From assembly GCA_031274555.1 (NCBI GenBank), contig JAISPZ010000062.1, positions 1 to 36,443 on the forward strand: DNA of 36,443 nucleotides, given 5' to 3'. Under the pieces are notes generated by a model, which was given only the letters and a program-made list of their open reading frames with translations, was not told where the DNA came from and did no database searches. The stretch's first letter is position 1, and each line of letters begins with the position of its first letter. This document shows positions 16,656-25,185 of this stretch, one piece after another. The DNA is from Bacteroidales bacterium (GTDB lineage Bacteria; Bacteroidota; Bacteroidia; Bacteroidales; P3). A program made the translations under genes and the position numbers.

Positions 16656-17072
16656 ATGACTATAAAAGAAAAAACAGACAGCATAGTAAGCAAGTTCGGG
16701 CAGTTCTCCGACTGGATGGACAAGTATCAACTCCTTATTGAAATGGGCAAGGATGCACCGATTTTGAAAGACGAAGAAAAGTTAGACAAATATCTTATCA
16801 AGGGCTGTCAGTCGCGTCTATGGCTCAAAGCAGAGCTATCTGACGGAAAAATAAAATTCAGTGTCAATTCCGATGCCGTAATTACTCTCGGCATTGCTTC
16901 ACTCCTCATATATGTTTTCAACGGTCAGACACCCGCCACCGTGTTGGAAACCCCTGTTGATTTCATCGACAGGATAGGATTAAGAGAGCATTTATCCCCT
17001 ACCCGCTCCAACGGTCTTACGGCAATGATAAAGCAGATGAAATTATACGCTATGGCATTCTCCATGTCATAA
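16656..17072 (+). CDS. sufE: SufE family sulfur acceptor
   Basis: The 138-residue protein is a complete SufE. The N-terminal helices (FGQFSDWMDKYQLLIEMGKDAP) lead to the persulfide-accepting cysteine C51 in IKGCQSRLWLKAE, then the conserved SDAVITLGIASLLIYVFNGQTP and the C-terminal SPTRSNGLTAMIKQMKLYA. SufE takes sulfur from the SufS desulfurase and passes it to the SufBCD scaffold for Fe-S cluster assembly in the cytoplasm. No suf partners are in the window, so it is a stand-alone gene here. The 360 bp after it contain only microsatellites. Confidence 0.94.
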   Translation: MTIKEKTDSIVSKFGQFSDWMDKYQLLIEMGKDAPILKDEEKLDKYLIKGCQSRLWLKAELSDGKIKFSVNSDAVITLGIASLLIYVFNGQTPATVLETPVDFIDRIGLREHLSPTRSNGLTAMIKQMKLYAMAFSMS

Positions 17073-17230
17073 AAAAGCATTAGTTTTGGCTAAAAAATGG
17101 TTGTTTTTGCAGCGTAAATCGTGGTGAGATAAACCTCTGCTACACTGATAAAAATATATCGGGCTATTCAGCGAGAATAAAATATTGGGGTGCAGACCAC
17201 CGTAAAGACCAGCAATTACCAGAAGCAACA

Positions 17231-17392
17231 CGTAATTCGTAATTCGTAATTGATTTTGAGCTGACACAGTTGTTGTTTGTGCCTATTGTTTGTGCATATA
17301 ATGACTGTCGGTTTTCGTAATTCGTAATTCGTAATTCGTAATTCGTAATTCGTAATTCGTAATTCGTAATTCGTAATTCGTAATTCGTAATT
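17231..17392. repeat. Two GTAATTCG microsatellite tracts in the sufE-esterase gap
   Basis: A short tract at 17231-17251 and a 77-bp tract at 17316-17392 (about 9.6 copies of GTAATTCG) lie in the 360-bp gap 17073-17432. Read on the minus strand the 8-mer encodes a repeating Asn-Tyr-Glu-Leu-Arg-Ile-Thr peptide and creates a false open frame. Nothing else is recognised in the gap except an AT-rich run just before the esterase start. Confidence 0.93.
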
Positions 17393-17432
17393 GAACCGTT
17401 GTTGTTTGAAAAATTTTAAAATAATATAAAAT

Positions 17433-18680
17433 ATGAAACGAATATTAACGTTATTGCTCTTTGTAGCATTGTTTGTGTGCGCCAATTCCCAAACAAATTA
17501 TCAGTACCGCATAGTCCAAACTTCCGATTGGGTTTACTACTCACCACAAAATCCTACAATAGAAATTGTTGTGAAAAACAGTGACGGCGTAGCCTCACAA
17601 ATTCTAAAAGTAAATGTGTCAAAAGACACAAAAGAACATCTGTATTTTTTCTCGCAAACAGTCAGCGTCCCCAAAGGCGACTCGTCTGTAGTTCAGTTTA
17701 CGTTTAACGTGGAACCCGGCTTCTACCGCGTCAATATTGCCGAAGACAACGCTCCCATAAAGGATTTTAATATCGGCTATGAGCCAACAAAGATTATCTC
17801 GCCTGCCGATAATCAGCCCGACTTTAAGGAATTTTGGAACAATGCAAAACAAGAATTGGCACAGGTTGATCCCGAATATAAAGTTATCGCAATTAAAGAT
17901 ACGCAGTTTAACAATAAAGCACGTAAACTCTACTTGGTAAAAATGAAATCGCTCGGCGGGGTAGAGATAGAGGGATTTTATTCTGTTCCTGCAAAAAAAG
18001 GTGTTTATCCTGCCGAGATTCACTATATGGGTTACGACTCCAAGCCGTGGATTCCGGGTGGCTATGACGATCGCATAGAGTTTGTTTTGTCCACAAGAAA
18101 TCAGGGACTGCTAAAAGATACTGACAGGGATAATATGTGGCTCACGTGGGGATTAGACAATAAAGATCACTACTATTACCGTGGAGCGTTTATGGATTTA
18201 ATTCGTGCTATAGATTTTATTGCAAGCCGCCCCGAAGTTGATAATACCCGTATTGTAGCAGAGGGAGGCAGTCAGGGTGGAGCATTTACGCTCGCCGCTG
18301 CTGCACTCGACAGTCGCTTAAAGGCAATCGCTCCGTCTGTTCCGTTTCTTTCGGACTATCCCGATTATTTCAAGATTGTGGACTGGCCCGGTAATTGGCT
18401 TATGGATAAACAGCGTGAAATCGGGATGACAGACGAAGATTTTTACAAAACACTTTCTTATTTTGATATAAAAAATTTCGCAGGTTGGATAACTTGTCCT
18501 GTGCTTATGTGCGTAGGCTTGCAGGACGATATTTGTCCGCCACATACGAATTTTTCAGGATATAATCTAATCAAATCAGAAAAGTATTATAATATTTATC
18601 CAAATCAGGCACATAGTGCAGGATTGGAATGGTGGAATGCAAAAGAGGAGTTTTTGAAACGGCATATCTATGCAAAATAG
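17433..18680 (+). CDS. Acetyl esterase, CE7 (acetylxylan esterase / cephalosporin-C deacetylase family)
   Basis: The 415-residue protein has a signal peptide (MKRILTLLLFVALFVCANSQ) and an N-terminal beta-rich domain (about 25-115), then an alpha/beta-hydrolase of the AXE1/CE7 type. Catalytic residues are visible: nucleophile S280 in EGGSQGG, D365 in VGLQDDICPP and H394 in NQAHS. The substrate-pocket GGYDDR is also present. CE7 enzymes remove O-acetyl groups from small acetylated sugars and oligosaccharides. Its place directly before susC suggests deacetylation of an acetylated hemicellulose such as glucomannan. It is separated from susC by 282 bp containing a promoter, so it is probably a separate transcript. 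Confidence 0.9.
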   Translation: MKRILTLLLFVALFVCANSQTNYQYRIVQTSDWVYYSPQNPTIEIVVKNSDGVASQILKVNVSKDTKEHLYFFSQTVSVPKGDSSVVQFTFNVEPGFYRVNIAEDNAPIKDFNIGYEPTKIISPADNQPDFKEFWNNAKQELAQVDPEYKVIAIKDTQFNNKARKLYLVKMKSLGGVEIEGFYSVPAKKGVYPAEIHYMGYDSKPWIPGGYDDRIEFVLSTRNQGLLKDTDRDNMWLTWGLDNKDHYYYRGAFMDLIRAIDFIASRPEVDNTRIVAEGGSQGGAFTLAAAALDSRLKAIAPSVPFLSDYPDYFKIVDWPGNWLMDKQREIGMTDEDFYKTLSYFDIKNFAGWITCPVLMCVGLQDDICPPHTNFSGYNLIKSEKYYNIYPNQAHSAGLEWWNAKEEFLKRHIYAK

Positions 18681-18712
18681 TACATATTGTAAGAAAAGTA
18701 TCAGAGATAGAT

Positions 18713-18753
18713 AAAATTGTACAATTTTCGCGTGAAAAAGTTGCATATCTTTG
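18713..18753 (+). promoter_or_regulatory. susC promoter with an overlapping 16-bp palindrome
   Basis: TATCTTTG at 18746-18753 matches the Bacteroidota -7 consensus exactly. Upstream, the perfect 16-bp palindrome AAAATTGTACAATTTT (18713-18728) covers the position expected for the -33 element, so it may be an operator. A transcript starting near 18760 would have a leader of about 200 nt made mostly of the two leader repeats. Confidence 0.6.
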
Positions 18754-18808
18754 AGGGTTAATTTATTTTGACTAATAAAAACGACCGATTAAATTATACA
18801 ATCAATAT

Positions 18809-18962
18809 GGAGTGAGTGCTATAAACGTTTATGTGCGAGTTCCATACGACCTACTAAAAACAAATTATTAAGCGTATGAAACGAGCATGACAAACATTGT
18901 TCTTAAAGTTAAATGTCTGTGTGCGAGTTCCATACGACCTACTAAAAACAAATTACAAACGT
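18809..18962 (+). repeat. Two tandem leader repeats in front of susC
   Basis: A 36-bp block is perfectly repeated at 18832-18867 and 18920-18955 (88-bp period); it begins TGTGCGAGTTCCATACGACC and ends AAACAAATTA. The first copy is followed by ATGAAACGAGCATGA (18876-18890), a four-codon open frame in the same place that the true SusC ATG (18963) holds after the second copy. The same units occur before alkaline phosphatase, rny and the first IPT/TIG gene. Confidence 0.9.
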
Positions 18963-21900
18963 ATGAAAAAAATCATTTCATTAACATTGGCATTGGTGCT
19001 GGGGTTTTGTGCATTAGCACAGCGAGAGGTTACCGGCAGAGTTACCAATGCTCAAGACGGCTCTCCAATGGTGGGGGCAACCGTTAAGGTAAAAGGAACG
19101 TCTTCTGGTACGGTAACGGATGTGGACGGCTACTACAAACTTCAATTGACGGGAGGCAGCGATCTAATCGAAGTGTCAAGCGTAGGTTTTAAAACCCGCG
19201 AGATACAACTTCAGCCCGGTCAAACGGATCTTAATATTTCGCTCGGCTCGGGTAACGAGATGTTGGGCGAGATAGTAGTAGTGGGTTACGGTACAATGAA
19301 AAAGAGCGACCTTACAGGGGCTGTGGGTGGCATTTCAGGCGACCAATTACGGGAAAATCCCACCGTAAATCTTGACCAGGGGTTACAGGGGCGTATTGCC
19401 GGTGTGCAGGTGCAAGCCAACTCAGGACAACCCGGTGCAGCAACCTCTGTTCGTATTCGTGGGGTAAATTCTATTACGGGTAATAATGAGCCACTTTATG
19501 TTATTGACGGAATACCTATGAGTGGTCAGGGTACCTCTACTGTCAGTATGGAGTGGATGGGTGGCTCGGGCGGTCAAAATGTTGCAAATCCGCTTGCAGC
19601 TATTGCTCCAAGTGACATAGCGTCAATAGTTGTACTGAAAGATGCTTCTGCTGCTGCAATCTATGGTTCTGCGGGTGCTAATGGCGTAATTATTGTTACA
19701 ACAAAACGTGGTCAAAAAGGTGGTTTGAGAATTTCGTATGATGGTTCTGTAGCCTTACAAGTGCGCCCCGGTAAGCTATCTATTATGGATTTGCAACAAT
19801 TTGGCGAATATCAAAAAAGCTTATATGATGAGGGATTTTTGCCAAATATTGAAAATGCTTTTAGAGATCCATCCATTTTAGGTAAAGGCACAGATTGGCA
19901 GGATGAAGTTACTAAAAATGCGTGGATGCACAATCACGCTTTTTCCGCAAGTGGAGGTACAGAAAAGACGCAATATTCCTTGTCGTTAGGCTATACAAAT
20001 CAAGATGGTATTATGCTAAACACAAACTTTGAGCGCTATACAGCTCGCGTTAGTGTAGATAACGAATTTAATCGGTGGGTTAAAGTAGGCGGTACACTTT
20101 CGTACGCCCGCACAGACGAAAACATAGTGAATAATGACGGTATATACGGTCTTGTTATGAACTCGTCCTTGATGTCGCCCGCTGTGCCTGTGTACGATTT
20201 TGACGGCAATTATGCAGGACCGAACACCACCAGCGGCTCGTCTGTATACAACCCTGTTGCCATGACAAAAGATATTATAAACAATTTTATTCGTGACAGA
20301 TTAATGGGTAACGTTTATGGACAACTTAATTTGGGTAAATATGTGACGTTCCGTACAGAATTTGGTATGGATATGAACCATAATAAAAATCTTAATTTCA
20401 TACCGAGTTATAAATATGGGCAGCTTAACAATACCAATATTAGAATAATGCAACAAGAAGATAATTCGCTCTTTTGGAATTGGCAAAACTATATTACATA
20501 TAACCAAAGTTTTGGCAAACATAATGTTACTATAATGGTCGGAAGCGAAACAAAGCGTTCATCTTGGAATGGAACGCAAATTGTTAAAGAACAGCTTACG
20601 TCTAACGATATTCACGTAGTTACGTCCGACGGCGAATTTAAAAGTAACAATGGATGGAAAGATGCTTCCAGCAACGTTTCATTCTTTGGTCGTGCCAACT
20701 ATAACTACGATGATCGGTATCTTTTGACGGCAACAATGCGTGGTGACGCTTCGAGCCGTTTTGGAAGTAATAATAAATGGGGATATTTTCCTTCTGCGGC
20801 TGCTGCATGGCGTATTTCTCAAGAGACTTTTATGGAGGGATCGAAAAATTGGCTGTCTAACCTGAAACTTCGTTTAGGATACGGTTGGAACGGTAATGAC
20901 GATATTGGAACATATTTGTATGGTAGCACATTAAGGTCATTTCCAACATGGTTAGGAACAGGTTACCGTTTAGCAAATACCCCTAATCCTGATCTTAAAT
21001 GGGAAACAGCTATTCAATATAATGCAGGTTTAGATTTTGGACTTTTTAACCAAAGAGTAGATCTTACTGTTGATGTTTATTATAAGACAACGAAAGATTT
21101 GTTGTTAAGACCGTCTATATCACCTGTTCTAGGGGGGACAGATGTCGAAAATGATAATCATTGGTATGATATTTCGCCATCCATGATGAATGTCGGTAAA
21201 GTAGAAAATAAAGGTATTGATATTGCGCTGAGCACTCATAATGTTGCAGGTAAAGACTTTAACTGGTATTCCAACATAGTAGTTTCTGTAAACCGCAACA
21301 AAGTGCTTGCTCTTGACGCTAACAATACTCCGATTTATGGAAGCCTTCAGCAAATGACATTTGGCGGATGGTTTAAGACGGCTTCGGTCATCACGGTAGG
21401 TCAGCCAATAGGTGTTTTTTACGGTTATGTGACCGATGGGCTATATAAAGACGCTGACGATTTGCAAAACAGTGCCAAACCCACAGGAATTGGAATTCAC
21501 CGTACAACAGGTGCATGGATTGGCGATGTTAAATTTAAGGATTTGAGTGGTCCTAACGGAGTGCCTGACGGAGTAATTGACGAATATGATCAAACCATTA
21601 TTGGTGACCCAAATCCTGATTTTACTTTTGGCTTTAATAACACTTTTATTTACAAGGGGTGGGAACTTAATATCGGACTTACAGGTGCGGTTGGTGGGGA
21701 GATTCTAAACTATACTCGCGTTAAGACAGAGGGTTTGACATCAATATGGGATAATCAAAACGTGTCGGTTCTTGATAGAGCGCAACTTGGTTATTTGGAC
21801 GGGGACAACACAAACGTTTCCAATGTTGATAATAGCTATATTATGAACCCCGAAGCCACAATTCCACGTTTTAGCGGAAACGATCTTAATGGCAATAACC

Positions 21901-22172
21901 GTATGAGTGACCGTTGGATTGAAGATGGCAGCTACTTGCGTATCCAAAATATTTCTCTCGGCTATAATTTTCCGAAAGAATGGTTGAAGAAAGCATATAT
22001 CACTTCTCTAAAGCTTTATTTTAATGCTCAGAATGTTTGGACATTTAGCAAATATTCAGGCTTAGACCCTGAAATAGGATCGTATAAACAGAACGCACTC
22101 TATACGAATATTGACTTGGGGCGTTATCCTACGCCGCGCACTTTTACATTAGGAGTAAACATATCATTCTAA
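18963..22172 (+). CDS. SusC/RagA-family TonB-dependent outer-membrane transporter
   Basis: From the ATG at 18963 the protein has 1069 residues. It starts with a signal peptide (MKKIISLTLALVLGFCALAQ), a carboxypeptidase-D regulatory-like domain (21-97), the TonB-box region MLGEIVVVGYG (100-110), the plug domain with the SusC signature RIRGVNSITGNNEPLYVIDG (164-183) and a long beta-barrel ending in the outer-membrane signature TPRTFTLGVNISF. No STN domain is present, so it is not the sigma/anti-sigma signalling type. It imports oligosaccharides as a lidded complex with SusD. An open frame extends 22 codons upstream through the leader repeat, but the signal peptide fixes the start. susD follows by 20 bp. 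Confidence 0.96.
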   Translation: MKKIISLTLALVLGFCALAQREVTGRVTNAQDGSPMVGATVKVKGTSSGTVTDVDGYYKLQLTGGSDLIEVSSVGFKTREIQLQPGQTDLNISLGSGNEMLGEIVVVGYGTMKKSDLTGAVGGISGDQLRENPTVNLDQGLQGRIAGVQVQANSGQPGAATSVRIRGVNSITGNNEPLYVIDGIPMSGQGTSTVSMEWMGGSGGQNVANPLAAIAPSDIASIVVLKDASAAAIYGSAGANGVIIVTTKRGQKGGLRISYDGSVALQVRPGKLSIMDLQQFGEYQKSLYDEGFLPNIENAFRDPSILGKGTDWQDEVTKNAWMHNHAFSASGGTEKTQYSLSLGYTNQDGIMLNTNFERYTARVSVDNEFNRWVKVGGTLSYARTDENIVNNDGIYGLVMNSSLMSPAVPVYDFDGNYAGPNTTSGSSVYNPVAMTKDIINNFIRDRLMGNVYGQLNLGKYVTFRTEFGMDMNHNKNLNFIPSYKYGQLNNTNIRIMQQEDNSLFWNWQNYITYNQSFGKHNVTIMVGSETKRSSWNGTQIVKEQLTSNDIHVVTSDGEFKSNNGWKDASSNVSFFGRANYNYDDRYLLTATMRGDASSRFGSNNKWGYFPSAAAAWRISQETFMEGSKNWLSNLKLRLGYGWNGNDDIGTYLYGSTLRSFPTWLGTGYRLANTPNPDLKWETAIQYNAGLDFGLFNQRVDLTVDVYYKTTKDLLLRPSISPVLGGTDVENDNHWYDISPSMMNVGKVENKGIDIALSTHNVAGKDFNWYSNIVVSVNRNKVLALDANNTPIYGSLQQMTFGGWFKTASVITVGQPIGVFYGYVTDGLYKDADDLQNSAKPTGIGIHRTTGAWIGDVKFKDLSGPNGVPDGVIDEYDQTIIGDPNPDFTFGFNNTFIYKGWELNIGLTGAVGGEILNYTRVKTEGLTSIWDNQNVSVLDRAQLGYLDGDNTNVSNVDNSYIMNPEATIPRFSGNDLNGNNRMSDRWIEDGSYLRIQNISLGYNFPKEWLKKAYITSLKLYFNAQNVWTFSKYSGLDPEIGSYKQNALYTNIDLGRYPTPRTFTLGVNISF

Positions 22173-22192
22173 AATAATAAAAATATAAATAT

Positions 22193-23887
22193 ATGAAACG
22201 AATAATAAAAATAACAGGTTTTGTGTTGCTGATAGCTATTGGTGCAGTTTCTTGTCAGAAATTTCTTACCATTGTTCCACAAGACCAGCAAGTATTGGAA
22301 ACTTATTACACTTCCGAAGAAGCGGTTAATAACAATACAGCAAGTCTTTATACTGCTTTTATTTGGCAACCATTCCACATGTTTTTTATGTGGCTTGCGG
22401 GCGATCTCATGAGTGGAGATATGTTTTACACTTTTGACCAAGAAGGTCAGTTTTATTACATGACTTTTAATGGGGGTAATAAACATCTAACCGATGGGTG
22501 GAACGGACTATATAATGTAATTTCGTTTTGCAATGGTGTTATTAACGGAATGCCGCCAGCAGCACGTGGAAATGGTGTTTCGGAAGAAGTAATTACTCGC
22601 GGTGTTGCTGAAGCCCGTTGCATACGTGCCATAGCTTACTATTACCTTGCCGAATACTGGGGGGATGTGCCGATTATAGAAGATAACAATATGTCAAGCG
22701 GGGATATAGTACGCCATTATCAAAGTGATGTATATGAGTTTATGCGTAGAGAATTTGAGTATGCAAAAGATGCTTTACCTCTTACGCCGTATCAACCGGG
22801 GCGTTGCACAAAATGGACAGCCAAAAGTTGGTTGGCAAAACTTCATCTGACTATGGCTTCGCATTTGGACGATGCCAATTCTGCTGATAATTTTGCTAAA
22901 GCGAAAGCGTATGCTGAAGATGTAATTAATAATAGTGGACTTTCGCTCTATCCCGATTTTGGCGACTTATTTTACCCGCTTTCAAATAATAATCCTGAAT
23001 CAATTTTTGCCATTCAATGTACATCTAATGGCTATGGCTACGGCAGTATGCGTAATGTGCACCATTCTCGTAATGCACTTGTAACTCTTGGTCTGGCTTA
23101 TGGACCAGGCAAAGGACCAACTTTGAGTTTGCAGGAAATTTTTAACGAAACTCCTAACGACTTGCGTAGAGCTAGTACTTTTATGCGTAATGGCGACCAT
23201 TTTGGCAATTTAGGTGGCGGTGGTTATGATTATGCTAATTATTCGGATGATGAAAAGACTGAAACTCCAAATGAAATGTTGGCGCACGTTCGTAAGTATA
23301 TTATAGGGGGCAACCAGGATTGTGACGGTCTGTCTGGCAATGCAGATCAGGACGCAGGTGGCAATCTTTATCTTTTGCGTTTGGCTGACGTGTATCTTTG
23401 CTATGTGGAAGCGTGCATAGGTGAGGGAACAAGCACTTCGGACGCTTTGGCGCTTGATGTATTTGGTCGCGTTCAAAATCGTGCAGGTCTTACCTTTAGC
23501 GGTTTTGAGATCACTTATACCGATTTGATAAAAGAACGCCGTAAAGAGTTTGCTTTTGAAAGCAATAACATTTTTGATATTAAAAGAATGTTCTATCGCA
23601 ATCAGACACAGGCTATCAACTATCTGAACGGAATGGAGCGTCACCGCCAATACTATAACTCTACTAATTGGACTCCGGCAGATTGCAACGCCACAGGAAT
23701 TTATCATGGTGGATTTGCAGTGGTAGATCCCGAAGATGATCCAGATGGAAAGGGAAGTTATTTTTGGTACAACACAAATATATCCCCTGTCACGTTTACA
23801 CCTGATCTTATGACGTTAAAAATTCCTACCGAAACTGTCGTAAAGACACCCCGCATTATGGAAGATCCACAACATTATAATTTCTAA
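22193..23887 (+). CDS. SusD/RagB-family glycan-binding outer-membrane lipoprotein
   Basis: The 564-residue protein has an SPII signal with a lipobox (LIAIGAVSC, lipidated Cys21) and the SusD helical-repeat fold. Characteristic stretches are FLTIVPQDQQVLETYYTSEEAV, the RGVAEARCIRAIAYYYLAEYWGDVPII segment (about 139-165) and the C-terminal LLRLADVYLCYVEA followed by RRKEFAFESNNIFDIKR. It forms the lid of the preceding SusC barrel and binds the glycan at the surface. It is cotranscribed with susC. It is followed by a single leader repeat before the first IPT/TIG gene. Confidence 0.95.
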   Translation: MKRIIKITGFVLLIAIGAVSCQKFLTIVPQDQQVLETYYTSEEAVNNNTASLYTAFIWQPFHMFFMWLAGDLMSGDMFYTFDQEGQFYYMTFNGGNKHLTDGWNGLYNVISFCNGVINGMPPAARGNGVSEEVITRGVAEARCIRAIAYYYLAEYWGDVPIIEDNNMSSGDIVRHYQSDVYEFMRREFEYAKDALPLTPYQPGRCTKWTAKSWLAKLHLTMASHLDDANSADNFAKAKAYAEDVINNSGLSLYPDFGDLFYPLSNNNPESIFAIQCTSNGYGYGSMRNVHHSRNALVTLGLAYGPGKGPTLSLQEIFNETPNDLRRASTFMRNGDHFGNLGGGGYDYANYSDDEKTETPNEMLAHVRKYIIGGNQDCDGLSGNADQDAGGNLYLLRLADVYLCYVEACIGEGTSTSDALALDVFGRVQNRAGLTFSGFEITYTDLIKERRKEFAFESNNIFDIKRMFYRNQTQAINYLNGMERHRQYYNSTNWTPADCNATGIYHGGFAVVDPEDDPDGKGSYFWYNTNISPVTFTPDLMTLKIPTETVVKTPRIMEDPQHYNF

Positions 23888-23907
23888 AATTTTAAAAATT
23901 ATGAGAT

Positions 23908-23979
23908 ATGAAACGAGCATGATAGACGTTTATGTGCGAATTCCGTATGAACTATTAAAAACAATTGAAAATCATTGAC
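23908..23979 (+). repeat. Dispersed leader repeat, single copy after susD
   Basis: Starting 20 bp after the susD stop, the stretch opens with ATGAAACGAGCATGAT and continues with TTTATGTGCGAATTCCGTAT and CTATTAAAAACAATTG. It matches the first susC leader unit almost base for base, though it is slightly diverged and ends 42 bp before the next gene's ATG at 24022. Confidence 0.8.
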
Positions 23980-24021
23980 ACCTTAAATAAAAAATAAAAA
24001 ATGTCAATAAATTATAAACAT

Positions 24022-25185
24022 ATGAAAAAGAAATATATTTTAATGCTTGCAAGCGTGGGGTTGACGTTAATGGCTCTTATCTCTTGCAATAAAAACGATG
24101 TGGATCAAGGTGATCCTGTCATCAAATACGTTCGTCCCGCAGATGTTGCTGAAGCAGACGCTCTCTTAACTTCGGCAAACATGGGGGAAACCATAGTGTT
24201 GGTTGGCGAGCATTTGGGATCGGTAAATGCTGTTTATTTTAACGATGTTCAAGCACAACTCAATCCGAACTATGTTACTTCGGCTAATATTATTGTTGAT
24301 ATTCCCAATCAGTTGCCGTCTGAATTTAGCAATACTATTACGGTAAAAACTTCTACCAATAAGGAGTATGTATATTCTTTTGTTACAAAAGCCCCTGCTC
24401 CGACTGTAAGTGGCATTTCGTGCGAATGGGCAAGAATTGGCGATACTGCAACCGTTACGGGTACTTACTTTTTTAATGTAACCGAAGTGCTTTTTGCAGG
24501 TAATGCAGTTGCAGAAGTGATAGACTACACGTCCACTGAAATTAAGGTGATAGTACCACAAGGGGCGTTGCAAGGTCAGGTAGCAGTTACTACCGAATAT
24601 GGCACAGGTCGTTCGTCCTTTATTTATAAGGATGACAGAGGTATTTTTATAGATGGCGAAAATCAATCGGAATGGAATTGGTGGAACCGCGCTGATTTTG
24701 GAACTGATGGAGGTATTGACGGTGGCTATGTGTGGCTTCATACAGATGCGACAGGTAGCTGGACTTGGCCCGCGGACGCAATGCAACTGCTTTGTTTCCA
24801 TAATGATCCAATGATATCCGCAAACGATAATCCCGAAGATTATGTGCTACGTTTTGAATTGAAGTCTGTGTCGTGGATGCAGCCTCAGATATACTTTTGG
24901 TTTGATGCGGATGGAAGTGCCGATATTGATGGTGAGGATGTTTGTCAGTATATATGGAAACCGTTTGAGCAGGATGGTACGATAGTGAATTACGTTACCG
25001 ATTGGGTGACTGTTACAATTCCTATTAGCCAATTCAATCAAAATAAATATACAGGTAGCACCGATATGCACTATACAAGTGGTGGGCAATTAGTCAATTT
25101 TTACGCTTTTCCGTTTGGCGATGTTGCCACTTCGGGTGTGTTTGATATTCGCTTGGACAACGTAAGATTAATAAAAATTAAATAA
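24022..25185 (+). CDS. IPT/TIG-domain surface glycan-binding lipoprotein (SGBP-like) 1
   Basis: From the ATG at 24022 the product has 387 residues with an SPII lipobox (LMALISC, Cys22). Two Ig-like IPT/TIG domains follow (about 30-115 and 118-205, with GETIVLVGEHLGSV and GDTATVTGTYFFNV). A C-terminal aromatic-rich beta-domain (210-387, NQSEWNWWNRADFG and TGSWTWPAD) is the probable glycan-binding module, as in SGBP-B-type PUL proteins. It should be anchored in the outer membrane facing outward. An in-frame ATG at 24001 would add seven residues without a signal motif. The next gene overlaps by one base (TAATG), so translation is coupled. The ligand is inferred from the neighbouring enzymes to be a beta-mannan or glucomannan. 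Confidence 0.87.
   Translation: MKKKYILMLASVGLTLMALISCNKNDVDQGDPVIKYVRPADVAEADALLTSANMGETIVLVGEHLGSVNAVYFNDVQAQLNPNYVTSANIIVDIPNQLPSEFSNTITVKTSTNKEYVYSFVTKAPAPTVSGISCEWARIGDTATVTGTYFFNVTEVLFAGNAVAEVIDYTSTEIKVIVPQGALQGQVAVTTEYGTGRSSFIYKDDRGIFIDGENQSEWNWWNRADFGTDGGIDGGYVWLHTDATGSWTWPADAMQLLCFHNDPMISANDNPEDYVLRFELKSVSWMQPQIYFWFDADGSADIDGEDVCQYIWKPFEQDGTIVNYVTDWVTVTIPISQFNQNKYTGSTDMHYTSGGQLVNFYAFPFGDVATSGVFDIRLDNVRLIKIK

Noticed and set aside
17216-17485. Minus-strand open frame with repeating Asn-Tyr-Glu-Leu-Arg-Ile-Thr peptide
   Set aside because: It is the translation of the GTAATTCG microsatellite and overlaps the start of the esterase gene; there is no protein-like composition outside the repeat.
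18876-18890. Functional leader peptide Met-Lys-Arg-Ala in the susC leader
   Set aside because: The frame occurs here and at 23908-23922, but in the rny units the ATG is ACTG and the stop is lost, so selection for a peptide is not supported.
18897-18962. N-terminal extension of SusC
   Set aside because: The extra codons are the leader repeat; a clean signal peptide starts at 18963. The same applies to the alkaline phosphatase extension at 7018-7089.
24166-24801. 211-codon minus-strand open frame
   Set aside because: It is antisense to the first IPT/TIG lipoprotein, is rich in Cys, Arg and Ser, and resembles no protein family.
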